Source: Candidatus Saccharimonadota bacterium (GTDB lineage: Bacteria; Patescibacteriota; Saccharimonadia; Saccharimonadales; Saccharimonadaceae). From it: a DNA stretch of 51,714 nucleotides. Below, one piece after another: positions 1 to 8,150 of the stretch (positions are counted from its first letter, which is position 1; the number at the start of each line of letters is the position of its first letter). The translations under genes and the position numbers were made by a program. The DNA is taken from contig JAFYKF010000006.1 of assembly GCA_017537745.1 (NCBI GenBank), forward strand, positions 1-51,714, read 5' to 3'. The notes below the pieces were generated by a model. It was given only the letters and a program-made list of their open reading frames with translations. It was not told the DNA's origin and did not search any database.

Positions 1-225
1 ATTTTAAAAGAGCAACTCTCTGAAATTATCGCCACCCTCAGTGACCGCGAACAAAAAATCATCCGCCTCCGCTTTGGCATCGGTGGCGGCCGCCCACATA
101 CCCTAGAAGAAGTTGGCAATGAGTTCGATGTCACCCGCGAGCGCATCCGTCAGATTGAAGCCAAGGCTCTTTCTAAACTTCGCAAGAATAAAGAAACCAA
201 AAAACTACATGAATATTTAAGGTAA
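1..225 (+). CDS. rpoD: RNA polymerase primary sigma factor, C-terminal end (partial)
   Basis: The reading frame enters from the left edge and ends in TAA at 223-225, giving the last 74 residues. It is the sigma-70 region 4 helix-turn-helix: the [12 protein letters not shown] core, then TLEEVG and the recognition helix [14 protein letters not shown], which contacts the -35 element. It ends with the basic tail typical of primary sigma factors. The upstream regions lie outside the window, so the length cannot be judged. The stop codon is fused to the AAGGAGG ribosome binding site of the next gene, so the two are probably co-transcribed. Confidence 0.93.
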   Translation: MLKEQLSEIIATLSDREQKIIRLRFGIGGGRPHTLEEVGNEFDVTRERIRQIEAKALSKLRKNKETKKLHEYLR

Positions 226-234
226 GGAGGAAGT

Positions 235-645
235 ATGAAAAAAATACTATATAGCTTAATAATTGGAATCGTCGGTCTTGTTGGCCTCCTCACGCCAATC
301 TCTGCCGCACCAGCCTATGCAGATGGAGACAGCGGAAGCACAAGCAGCGGCGACAACGACTGCTATGAAGGGGCCATTCTGCATGTTTGTGATGACGGAG
401 AAGGGTCTGGCGTGATGCAAGTGTTAAATATAGTTGTTAATATCTTTACGGTTGCTATCGGTATTTTAGCCGCGGTTGGTATTGCTATCACCGGCACTCA
501 GTATCTCACTGCTGGCCCTAACGAAGAAAAGACTAGAAAAGCCAAGCGCCGTCTGGTTGAGATCGTCATTGGGGTAGCTGCATATGTCTTAATTTATTCA
601 CTCTTAGTATGGTTACTACCTGGCTTTAATGGCTTCGGCGGCTAA
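235..645 (+). CDS. TrbC/VirB2-like pilin-type membrane protein
   Basis: 136 residues. An N-terminal signal peptide (about 1-29, ending SAAPAYA) is followed by a short Asp/Ser/Gly-rich acidic segment with two cysteines (C43 and C52). Two hydrophobic helices follow (about 62-85 and 108-130), separated by a basic loop around KTRKAKRR. Signal peptide plus two membrane spans joined by a charged loop is the layout of TrbC/VirB2 major pilins of type IV secretion systems. A strong AAGGAGG lies at 224-230. It sits directly behind rpoD with no other secretion genes beside it; a VirD4/TraG-like ATPase lies at 36.2-39.3 kb. The family call rests on architecture, so it is fairly but not fully secure. Confidence 0.7.
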   Translation: MKKILYSLIIGIVGLVGLLTPISAAPAYADGDSGSTSSGDNDCYEGAILHVCDDGEGSGVMQVLNIVVNIFTVAIGILAAVGIAITGTQYLTAGPNEEKTRKAKRRLVEIVIGVAAYVLIYSLLVWLLPGFNGFGG

Positions 646-646
646 C

Positions 647-1708
647 ATGCAGCGTATCTTTGTTATTTACAATAAGCGCTCGTCAAATTATGTGCGTGTC
701 AAAGACGAATTTCTTGCTAAACTCCCCAAATTGCAGTCTTGTACTATTGGCAAGTACGATGTTAGTCAATCTAGTGACTTCGACGAAAATGTCACCAAGC
801 TCTCTAAATGCCTGAAAGACGGCGACATAGCCATTGCCGCCGGCGGTGATGCTACCGCTTCAGTTACCGTCAACGCTATCCTTAAATCTGGCAAAGATGT
901 CACCCTCGGCGTCCTACCATACGGCAACTTCAACGACCTCGCCCGCACCCTCGGTATGCTAAGTGCCGATGAGATATTGGGGTGGGTGACCGGAATGTCT
1001 CGCCGAAGGGCCTCCGGAGCCTGGCAAGGCGAGGATGAGCGCCGCTCGCCCGTGGCGCTCGCCCCTTGGGACGCGAATTGCCGAAGGCAAACGGGCCGAG
1101 CGGACGCAGCCCGAGGTGAGATCGTTCCGGGCACGACCCACCACACTATTTTTTATCCTCTTAGTATTAGTATCAATGGTGCGCATTGGCGTTACGCCGC
1201 TTGTTACGTCACCATTGGCATGACCGCCGAGGCCGTTGCGATTTTTGACGACCCCAAAATCCGTAAAAAAATGCAGAAAGGCCACAAGAGCTCTTGGCGC
1301 TCATATATTCAGCTCGCAAGTTGGTATTTTAAAAACCGCCACAAAAAAGTCTTTATTCCAGATTTCAAAATTAATGGTAAGCCTCAGCCGCGCAAAACTT
1401 CCGACTACGCCGCAGTTAATGGTCGCAGCATGTCTCGTGTTATGAAGGGCGGTGACGACTATCTAAAACCAGATATCTTTCGTAGTGAAACCGAGAAAAC
1501 TATCAGTTTTCCGAAATTATTTGTCCTCATGGTGCGAAGTATTCTAAAGCGCACGCCAGGGCACAATACCACCGGTGATACCCTAACATTTGATGAACCC
1601 GCCGCCATTACGCTTCAATGTGAAGGTGAATACCGTACTTTTACGGATGTTAAAACAATCGAAATTAAAAAGGAACCCAAAAAATGCCTCAAAGTAATAC
1701 AGAATTAG
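647..1708 (+). CDS. Diacylglycerol kinase catalytic-domain (YegS/DgkB-type) lipid kinase with an in-frame insertion
   Basis: 353 residues from the ATG at 647, two bases after the pilin stop; an upstream in-frame ATG at 629 lies inside the pilin gene and is less likely. The DAGK nucleotide-binding signature is GGDAT (residues 66-70; the family usually has GGDGT), followed by the loop YGNFNDLARTLG near 91-102, matching the GTGNDLAR motif. These enzymes phosphorylate diacylglycerol or related lipids at the membrane. Residues about 111-166 are very Arg/Gly/Ala-rich and coded by GC-rich palindromic DNA (978-1145), an insertion with no place in the family fold; FYPLSISING resumes the fold after it. 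The gene overlaps the next by 25 bases. Substrate is not determinable here. Confidence 0.8.
   Translation: MQRIFVIYNKRSSNYVRVKDEFLAKLPKLQSCTIGKYDVSQSSDFDENVTKLSKCLKDGDIAIAAGGDATASVTVNAILKSGKDVTLGVLPYGNFNDLARTLGMLSADEILGWVTGMSRRRASGAWQGEDERRSPVALAPWDANCRRQTGRADAARGEIVPGTTHHTIFYPLSISINGAHWRYAACYVTIGMTAEAVAIFDDPKIRKKMQKGHKSSWRSYIQLASWYFKNRHKKVFIPDFKINGKPQPRKTSDYAAVNGRSMSRVMKGGDDYLKPDIFRSETEKTISFPKLFVLMVRSILKRTPGHNTTGDTLTFDEPAAITLQCEGEYRTFTDVKTIEIKKEPKKCLKVIQN
978..1145. repeat. GC-rich palindromic element inserted in frame in the lipid kinase gene
   Basis: A visibly GC-rich block inside an otherwise moderate-GC gene. The outer arms pair imperfectly (983-1001 with 1118-1138; both read TGGGT then CCGGAA then TCTC when the right arm is reversed). 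An inner hairpin has a 7-bp stem, GAGCGCC 1037-1043 with GGCGCTC 1054-1060. It begins TTGGGGTGGG and holds GCCGAAGGCAAA then GCCGAGCG at 1080-1102; near-identical words in the same order occur in the intergenic repeat at 24721-24831. The reading frame stays open across it. Exact borders are estimates. Confidence 0.65.
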
Positions 1709-2487
1709 AAAAAGTCATCACTTATATGAAGGCCCATTGGCCAAGCCGCGTAAAATCTGAATGGCAAGTGAAATTAGAAGAATATCCAACAGTGGCACAA
1801 CAAGTTCTAAAAGATTTTACGGCTGGGGCTACCAAAAACCATAATTTTATCCGTATTGCTGGACTCTCCGGTTCTGGCAAAACTACTCAAATTCTTCCCG
1901 CCGCAACTAAATATTGTGAAAAGCATAATATCAACCCCATACTCGTTGCTGCTCGTCGTTTTGTAGAATATCATCCGCACTACCAGGAAATTAAGAATTT
2001 CTATGGCGAAGCAAATCTTCGCAAAATGACCGACGAATTTAGCACCATCATGATGTTTATCGTGCTATCAGAACTCATCAAGACTGGGTATGATATTATC
2101 TTGGATGTCACTTTATTGGACCCCTCCATGGAAGAAATTTTAGTTTCTATGCTAGCAAAGAATAATTACAAATCAATGCTTCTAATGATTGCGACTTCTC
2201 CTACCGTCACAGAACATTTTCTCGGCCAACGCGCCTGGCGTCACACTAAAGAGACTGAGCAGGAATTTGTCCGCGCCACCACCAAAGCCATCGATTATTA
2301 CGCTTCGCACCACGGGGATATGCGTATTATACTTTGGAGCGTCTACGACCTCGAGCCGATCTATGACGGACCCATTAAAAATGCCCTAGATATTTTTGAA
2401 GACTATTCTTCGCGCGAAACTCTCCCCGCCAAAGACGATGATGCTCGCGCCTCCGCTAAAATCAATTATCTAGCAAACTTAGACTAA
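1684..2487 (+). CDS. Zeta-toxin-like P-loop kinase
   Basis: 267 residues. A Walker A loop, GLSGSGKTT, lies at residues 60-68 after an N-terminal helical region, the usual layout of the zeta toxin/UDP-GlcNAc kinase superfamily. The segment around DIILDVTLLDPSMEEI fits the strand following the P-loop, and later basic residues (GQRAWRHT) could form the phosphate-binding lid. In zeta toxins the kinase phosphorylates UDP-N-acetylglucosamine and blocks wall synthesis. No epsilon-type antitoxin is visible on either side, so a housekeeping or immune-protected role is as likely as a toxin-antitoxin pair. An AAAAAGGA ribosome binding site lies about 10 bases upstream, inside the previous gene. Substrate is inference only. 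Confidence 0.65.
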   Translation: MPQSNTELEKVITYMKAHWPSRVKSEWQVKLEEYPTVAQQVLKDFTAGATKNHNFIRIAGLSGSGKTTQILPAATKYCEKHNINPILVAARRFVEYHPHYQEIKNFYGEANLRKMTDEFSTIMMFIVLSELIKTGYDIILDVTLLDPSMEEILVSMLAKNNYKSMLLMIATSPTVTEHFLGQRAWRHTKETEQEFVRATTKAIDYYASHHGDMRIILWSVYDLEPIYDGPIKNALDIFEDYSSRETLPAKDDDARASAKINYLANLD

Positions 2488-2524
2488 GACCACTCCTTGA
2501 CCACTCAAATCTCGTAAAATGTGC

Positions 2525-2530
2525 TATAAT
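2525..2530 (+). promoter_or_regulatory. -10 element upstream of the galU-like gene
   Basis: TATAAT with an upstream TG (TGCTATAAT). It lies 22 bases before the ATG, and a GGAGA ribosome binding site sits between, so this transcript has a short leader, unlike many promoters in the window. Confidence 0.65.
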
Positions 2531-2552
2531 TAAAAAAACTAATGGAGACATT

Positions 2553-3446
2553 ATGGCCAAAGTTAAAAAAGCAATTATTACCGACGCAGGCTTCGCTAGC
2601 CGGTATTTGCCCATTACTAAAACTATCCCAAAAGCAATGATTCCAATTGGCGCCAAGCCAGTTATGCAACTCTGCGTTGAAGAGTGTATTGAAGCCGGAG
2701 TCGAAGAAATCATCATCGTGGCTACACCGAACACTAAATCTCGCGAAATCTACGAAGATTATTTCCACAGTAAAGCCGAGAACGTCAAAGCCTTGCTTGA
2801 AAAACAGGGAAAATCAGAGCGTTTTGCTCCAGTTGAAGAAATTCTGAGCTTCCCCAAGATTACAATCATCGAACAGGATCCATCCTTGCCGTATGGCAAC
2901 GGTTCTCCAATTGCCAGCGCTAAACAATTTGTCGAGAATGAAGAAGCTTTCTTTGTTTTGTATAGCGACGACTTGGTTATTGGCGGCAATGATCTGATTG
3001 CTCTTTCTAAAGCTTACGAAGAAAACCCCAACGCTAAAGCTGTTATTTCGACACAAGAAACCCCAGAGGATACTTGGTGTAAATATGGCATGATTGCTCT
3101 AAAAGAAAACGGCACCCTCTCTCACATTGTTGAAAAGCCTAAAACTCCAGACCTTAGCCCAAGCAACATGACTACTTATGGCCGATACCTACTTACCCCA
3201 GAAGTATTTAAATATCTCTCCCAAGACTATACCGGCCTTGATGGTGAACTCTGGACCTCGGACGCTATCACAGAATTAGCCAAAGTTGGTGATGTTGTCA
3301 TTGCCAAACGCAATGGTGGTAAATGGCTTACCACGGGTGACCCCAAAAATTACTTCCTCACCCATTTGGAGTATGTACTTGAAAACTCGGACTACGCCGA
3401 TGAAGTCAAGCAACTAGTACTAAATTATAAAAAGGAGGAAAAATGA
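2553..3446 (+). CDS. galU: UTP-glucose-1-phosphate uridylyltransferase-like nucleotidyltransferase
   Basis: 297 residues, the usual GalU length. The N-terminal signature is present but altered: TDAGFASRYLPITKTIPKAMIPI, where GalU usually reads PAAGLGTRFLP. The glycine-rich NTP-binding loop and the lysine of IPKAMIPI are kept. Later landmarks are YSDDLV near residue 137 (metal-binding Asp) and VEKPK near 206. The reaction would make UDP-glucose (or another NDP-sugar) for envelope glycans. The preceding GGAGA and own promoter make it the first gene of a set with the two small membrane proteins downstream, which it overlaps by ATGA. The exact sugar nucleotide is not certain. Confidence 0.8.
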   Translation: MAKVKKAIITDAGFASRYLPITKTIPKAMIPIGAKPVMQLCVEECIEAGVEEIIIVATPNTKSREIYEDYFHSKAENVKALLEKQGKSERFAPVEEILSFPKITIIEQDPSLPYGNGSPIASAKQFVENEEAFFVLYSDDLVIGGNDLIALSKAYEENPNAKAVISTQETPEDTWCKYGMIALKENGTLSHIVEKPKTPDLSPSNMTTYGRYLLTPEVFKYLSQDYTGLDGELWTSDAITELAKVGDVVIAKRNGGKWLTTGDPKNYFLTHLEYVLENSDYADEVKQLVLNYKKEEK

Positions 3447-3724
3447 ACGTAGCAGAATGGATTTTGGTGGCAATATTAAGCGTCACATTATTCATCTTTT
3501 TAGTAGTTGGCATCATTTTGATGGTACGATTGATGGCTGTGGCCGAAGAGGCTAAGCGCGTCGCCGTCAAAGGTCAAGATATCGCCGACAACGCTAACGA
3601 CGTCGTAGAAAACATGAAGGGAATGACCGCCATCGGTAGCACCATGGGCATGATAGTAGATAAATATGTTAATCCCAAAGTTAAAGAAAAAATGAAAGAT
3701 ACTAAAAAGGAGGAGAAAAAATGA
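3443..3724 (+). CDS. Small single-pass membrane protein (DUF948-like)
   Basis: 93 residues. One hydrophobic helix (about 6-31) is followed by an amphipathic, Ala/Val/Glu/Lys-rich stretch likely to form a coiled coil, and a lysine-rich end. This resembles short DUF948-type proteins of Gram-positive envelopes; the function is unknown. Its start overlaps the galU-like stop in an ATGA and follows AAAAAGGAGG, so translation is probably coupled. It overlaps the next gene by four bases as well. Confidence 0.6.
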   Translation: MNVAEWILVAILSVTLFIFLVVGIILMVRLMAVAEEAKRVAVKGQDIADNANDVVENMKGMTAIGSTMGMIVDKYVNPKVKEKMKDTKKEEKK

Positions 3725-4011
3725 CAGAAGAAAAGAAAAAAAGTGGTGCGGGAAAGTTCTTCTTAGGTGCAGCGCTTGGCGCTATTGCTGGTGCTATAGC
3801 TGGTAAATTCATCTCAGACAAACAAGATGATGAATGTGACGAGGATGATGAATGCGACTGTTGCGATGGTTGCAAATGTTGTGAAAAAACCGAATGTGAT
3901 AAAGATACGCCCGAGAAAACAGAATCTGAAAAACCAGAACCCAAAAAAACTGAAGCTAAAAAAGCTGAAAAAACAACTGAGACCAAAAAATCTGATTCTA
4001 AGAAGGATTAA
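3721..4011 (+). CDS. YtxH-like small membrane protein with a cysteine-rich segment
   Basis: 96 residues. A Gly/Ala-rich transmembrane helix (about 9-30, LGAALGAIAGAIAGKF) is of the YtxH type. It is followed by an acidic Cys cluster with seven cysteines between residues 39 and 60 (pattern CxxxxxCxCCxxCxCC, then one more), then a Lys/Glu/Thr/Pro-rich disordered tail. The cysteine cluster is not part of ordinary YtxH and may bind metal; that is a guess from composition. It overlaps the previous gene by an ATGA with GGAGG upstream. Confidence 0.6.
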   Translation: MTEEKKKSGAGKFFLGAALGAIAGAIAGKFISDKQDDECDEDDECDCCDGCKCCEKTECDKDTPEKTESEKPEPKKTEAKKAEKTTETKKSDSKKD

Positions 4012-4019
4012 TCCTTCTT

Positions 4020-7000
4020 ATGGCTACAGCACTAAAAACTAGTGACTTTGTGCACTTGCATAACCATACTCACTACTCACTTTTGGATGGCTTAACAAAG
4101 ATACCAGAACTAGTAGATTTTGTTAAGAAGGACGGCATGGAGGCTGTTGCAGTGACCGACCATGGCACCATGAGTGGCCTCGTGGAGCTTTATAAGTGCT
4201 GCAATGACGCCGGCATTAAACCGCTACTTGGATTGGAGTCATATGTTGCCGCCCGCAAACTTACCGATAAAGACCCCGCGCACGACAAACAACGTTTCCA
4301 TATTACACTTATCGCCATGAATAACAAAGGTTTTGAAAACCTCTGCCACATCATGACTAATGCCGAGGAACATGGTAAGTATTATAAGCCCCGCACCGAT
4401 CATGACGAGCTTGAGAAATACAATGAAGGTCTAATCTGTCTATCTGGTTGCATGGGTTCCGAAATTAGTGAAGCTATTCGCGCCGACGACGATAAGCGCG
4501 CTCTTGAGCTTATCGACTGGTATCGTAATGTTTTTAAAGACCGTTTTTATCTGGAAATGCAAGACCATGGCCACCCCCTCTCTTCTACTCATTCTGAAGA
4601 GCAGAAAAAAGTCAACGATTGGCATATGGCTCACGCCAAAGAGCTAGGCCTGCCTTTAGTTGTAACTTGCGATGCGCATTATCTTAATCATGAAGACCAA
4701 GATGCTCACGAAGTTTTACTCTGTATTGGCACCGCAGCTAATCTTTCCGATACTAACCGCATGACCTTAAAAGACTATGACCTGCACGTCATCCCGGCTG
4801 AAGAAATCATAGCACACTGGCAGGATACTTGTCCCGAGGCGATTCTTAATACCAAAAAAATTGCCGATCGCTGTAATGTAGATTTGCAACTTGGCCGCAT
4901 TTTGATTCCAAAATTTCCGGTCCCAGATGGGGAAGATGAAAAGACTTATCTCGATAAACTCGTTTTTCAGGGTTTAGTCTACCGCTATGGCGGCAAAAAA
5001 CTCAACGAAACCACCGAACTAAAAGTTGAAGAATGCCGTAAAATTCTCGAGGACGTCGATAAGGAACGTGACGAAGCCCACAAAGTTCTCCCTCGCATCG
5101 ACTACGAACTATCAGTAGTAGATAAAATGGGTTACAACGGCTATTTCCTTATTGTGCAAGACTTTATTAACTGGGGTAAATCCAAACGTATTGTTTATGG
5201 TCCGGGTCGTGGCTCTGCGGCCGGTTCAATTCTAGCCTACGCTCTCCGTATCACCGAGCTTGACCCTCTTAAATACGACCTCCTCTTCGAAAGGTTCTTA
5301 AATCCAGATCGTATCAGCATGCCAGATATCGATACTGATATTCAGGATACTCGTCGTGACGAGGTGATTGAGTACTGCTCAGAGAAGTATGGCTTTGACC
5401 GAGTTTCCAACATTGCTACCTTTGGTAAAATGATGGCCAAAAACGCCGTGCGTGACGTCGCCCGCGTACTTGAAGTCCCTTATGCCGAGGCAGACCGTCT
5501 CGCTAAAATGGTACCAGACCCAGTGCAAGGTCACCACATAAAGCTATCCGACGCAATTAAAGACGTCCCAGATTTAAAGCAAGAGTACGAGACTAATCCT
5601 ACCTCTAAACAAGTTATTGATTTTGCTTCGCGTCTTGAGGGGACCATCAGAAACCACGGCGTACACGCCTGCGGTGTCATTATCGCCCCCGATGATTTAG
5701 TTAAATTCCTCCCACTTGAAGTCTCCGCTAAAGGCCCTATTGCCGCTCAATTTCCAATGGGTCAAGTCGAAGAGCTTGGCCTCCTTAAAATGGACTTTCT
5801 TGGCCTTTCTAACCTCTCTGTAATTAACAATGCCTTGCGCATGATTCGTAAGGTCTATCAAACTGATATCGATTTATCCGCTCTCCCACTCGACGATCCA
5901 GAAACTTACGCTCTCTTGCAGCGTGCAGAGACCACCGGTGTCTTCCAGCTTGAATCTGCCGGCATGAAGCGCTACCTAAGAGACCTCAAAGCTTCTTCGT
6001 TTGAAGATATCATCGCTATGGTGGCGCTTTATCGCCCTGGCCCAATGCAGTTTATTGACTCATTTATTCGCCGCAAACACGGCGAAGAACAGGTCACCTA
6101 TTTGCATCCCGGTCTTGAAAACTCTCTTAAAAGCACCTATGGTATTATGATTTATCAGGAGCAGTTCATGCAGATTTCCAAGGAATGGTGCGGCTTTACT
6201 GGTGGCCAGGCAGATACTCTCCGTAAAGCAGTCGGTAAGAAGAAAATCGACCTCATGAAAAAAGTCAAACCTCAATTTATTGAGGGGGCCGTTAAAATTG
6301 GTGGCGCTACAGAGGAAATCGCCGAGACTTTTTGGGCTCAGCTCCTTGAATTTGCGAACTACTGCTTTAATAAGTCTCACGCCGCGTGTTATGCGCTCGT
6401 AGCCTATTGGACCGCTTATCTCAAAGCCCACTTCCCAGATGCCTTCATGGCCGCCCTTATGACCGCTGATATGCGCTGGACCGACCGCCTCGCAATTGAG
6501 ATTACCGAATGTAAACGCATGGGCCTCAAAGTCCTTGGTCCAGATATTAATGAATCTTACGGTGATTTTGGTATTGTTGGCGGCGAAAAAACTATCCGTT
6601 TTGGCCTCTCTGGTATTAAGAATATGGGCAAATCCCTAGTCGAAGACATCGTTATCCCAGAACGTGATAAAAATGGCCCCTTCAAGTCCATCTGTGATTT
6701 TGCCAAACGCGTTGACTCTACCAAATTCAATAAAAAATCATGGGAAGCGGCCATTAAGACGGGTGTTTTTGATCGGTTTGCCTCCCGTTCTGATTTGCTA
6801 TTCAACCTTGAAGCCATCCAAGCCTACGGTGCCAAATGCCAAAAAGACGTTGGTGCCGGTCAAACCGACCTCTTTGGTATGATGGGCGAGGCTGGCATGA
6901 TTCCAGAGGTTGAAATCAAACCCGCCCCCACCCAATTCTCAGAGAAAGAGCAGCTTCTCTGGGAGCGTGATCTAATGGGTCTCTATCTGTCTGCCCACCC

Positions 7001-7721
7001 ACTCGATAAATACGACACCTACTTCGAAGAGCAAACTCATCCGCTAGATTTAATCAAACCAGAAAACGACGGTAAGGTTGTTACTATCGGGGGAATTATC
7101 ACTGCTGTGCGCACCATTCTCACCAAAAAAGGTGACAAAATGGCCTTCGTAAAGCTCGAAAACAAGTCTAACGAAACAGAATTTATTGTTTTTCCATCAG
7201 TTTTTGCCGAATATGGTGGCAAATTAGAGGTTGATAATGTCGTAAAAGTCCAAGGCCGTATTAACGCCACAGATAAAGCTGGCAATCTCACCTCTGAAGC
7301 AAAAGTTCTCGCCGAAGCGGTCGAGCTCATCTCAGATGAAGTGCTAGAAGCCTATAAGCCAACCGGTACTAAGCTGGCGGCCCCAGTCAAAGCTCCCACC
7401 AATAACCGCAAGCGTGGCGGTGGCGCCTGGCGCGAATCCGCCCCCGTGAGCGAAGCTCCGCGCACGGTTCTTGCTGCTCCACCTAAAGACCCCCGCAAAG
7501 AGAAACTTTATCTTCTTATTGAAAACCCCAACGATACCGACACCCTAAGTGCTATTCGTCGTCTCGCCGACCTCAACTCTGGTTTTCAAGACGTAATTTT
7601 GGTGCTAAAAGATGGCGAAACCAAGCGCCCACTTCGTATGCCATTCAAGGTTGACACAAGCGACGACCTCCTTAAAAAGCTTCAAGATTTGCTTGGCACA
7701 GACAATGTTAAGGTGAAGTGA
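4020..7721 (+). CDS. dnaE: DNA polymerase III subunit alpha
   Basis: 1233 residues, full DnaE length. The order is an N-terminal PHP domain (HLHNHTHYSLLDG near residue 12, TDHGT near 46), the polymerase palm with PDIDTD near 435-440 and the third aspartate in LKMDFLG near 590, the fingers region (YRPGPMQF), then helix-hairpin-helix and OB domains (VVTIGGIITAVR near 1020) and a C-terminal region. This is the replicative polymerase. Residues about 1120-1160 are a Pro/Ala/Arg-rich linker of higher GC. The start is only 9 bases after the previous stop without a clear Shine-Dalgarno, so translation may be coupled. Its stop codon overlaps the smpB promoter. Confidence 0.96.
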   Translation: MATALKTSDFVHLHNHTHYSLLDGLTKIPELVDFVKKDGMEAVAVTDHGTMSGLVELYKCCNDAGIKPLLGLESYVAARKLTDKDPAHDKQRFHITLIAMNNKGFENLCHIMTNAEEHGKYYKPRTDHDELEKYNEGLICLSGCMGSEISEAIRADDDKRALELIDWYRNVFKDRFYLEMQDHGHPLSSTHSEEQKKVNDWHMAHAKELGLPLVVTCDAHYLNHEDQDAHEVLLCIGTAANLSDTNRMTLKDYDLHVIPAEEIIAHWQDTCPEAILNTKKIADRCNVDLQLGRILIPKFPVPDGEDEKTYLDKLVFQGLVYRYGGKKLNETTELKVEECRKILEDVDKERDEAHKVLPRIDYELSVVDKMGYNGYFLIVQDFINWGKSKRIVYGPGRGSAAGSILAYALRITELDPLKYDLLFERFLNPDRISMPDIDTDIQDTRRDEVIEYCSEKYGFDRVSNIATFGKMMAKNAVRDVARVLEVPYAEADRLAKMVPDPVQGHHIKLSDAIKDVPDLKQEYETNPTSKQVIDFASRLEGTIRNHGVHACGVIIAPDDLVKFLPLEVSAKGPIAAQFPMGQVEELGLLKMDFLGLSNLSVINNALRMIRKVYQTDIDLSALPLDDPETYALLQRAETTGVFQLESAGMKRYLRDLKASSFEDIIAMVALYRPGPMQFIDSFIRRKHGEEQVTYLHPGLENSLKSTYGIMIYQEQFMQISKEWCGFTGGQADTLRKAVGKKKIDLMKKVKPQFIEGAVKIGGATEEIAETFWAQLLEFANYCFNKSHAACYALVAYWTAYLKAHFPDAFMAALMTADMRWTDRLAIEITECKRMGLKVLGPDINESYGDFGIVGGEKTIRFGLSGIKNMGKSLVEDIVIPERDKNGPFKSICDFAKRVDSTKFNKKSWEAAIKTGVFDRFASRSDLLFNLEAIQAYGAKCQKDVGAGQTDLFGMMGEAGMIPEVEIKPAPTQFSEKEQLLWERDLMGLYLSAHPLDKYDTYFEEQTHPLDLIKPENDGKVVTIGGIITAVRTILTKKGDKMAFVKLENKSNETEFIVFPSVFAEYGGKLEVDNVVKVQGRINATDKAGNLTSEAKVLAEAVELISDEVLEAYKPTGTKLAAPVKAPTNNRKRGGGAWRESAPVSEAPRTVLAAPPKDPRKEKLYLLIENPNDTDTLSAIRRLADLNSGFQDVILVLKDGETKRPLRMPFKVDTSDDLLKKLQDLLGTDNVKVK

Positions 7722-7727
7722 TATAAT
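7722..7727 (+). promoter_or_regulatory. -10 element of a probably leaderless smpB mRNA
   Basis: TATAAT with an extended TGA in front; the TGA is the dnaE stop codon. Six bases separate it from the smpB ATG, so transcription should start at or next to the start codon. Confidence 0.65.
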
Positions 7728-7733
7728 AAAGAT

Positions 7734-8150
7734 ATGAAAAAGAAAGCCAAATCAGATTCGGTTACCGTAAACGCCAGAGCGCGTTACGATTATGTTCTCG
7801 GTGACGAGCTTACTTGTGGTATGAGCCTTAGCGGCCCCGAAGTTCGCTCCATCCGCGACCACCACGTCCAGCTCAAAGGCTCCTTTGTAACGATTCGTGG
7901 TAATGAACTTTGGCTTAATAATCTCACTCTTGGTGCTGATACTGCCCGTAATATCAAGCTTCTTGCCACCAAAAAGCAAATCGCCAGCCTCTCACGTGCC
8001 AAAATTGCCGGCTCTACTATCGTGCCAATTAAACTACTTGGTGGCTCTCGCCACATCAAACTCGTAATAGCCGTCGGTAAAGGTAAGAAAAAATACGATA
8101 AGCGTGAAACCATCAAAAAACGCGACATAGAAAGGGGCAGATACGCATGA
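7734..8150 (+). CDS. smpB: SsrA-binding protein SmpB
   Basis: 138 residues. Signatures present are NARARYDYVLGDELTCGMSLSG, then GPEVRSIR in the first third, and the C-terminal KKYDKRETIKKRD near residues 116-128, which inserts in the ribosomal mRNA channel during trans-translation. SmpB partners tmRNA to rescue stalled ribosomes; no tmRNA gene was recognised in this window. It overlaps xth by four bases (ATGA). Confidence 0.92.
   Translation: MKKKAKSDSVTVNARARYDYVLGDELTCGMSLSGPEVRSIRDHHVQLKGSFVTIRGNELWLNNLTLGADTARNIKLLATKKQIASLSRAKIAGSTIVPIKLLGGSRHIKLVIAVGKGKKKYDKRETIKKRDIERGRYA

Noticed and set aside
766..1285. Minus- and plus-strand ORFs over the GC-rich block in the lipid kinase
   Set aside because: They exist because GC-rich palindromic DNA lacks stops; no ribosome binding site, and the kinase frame carries family motifs on both sides.
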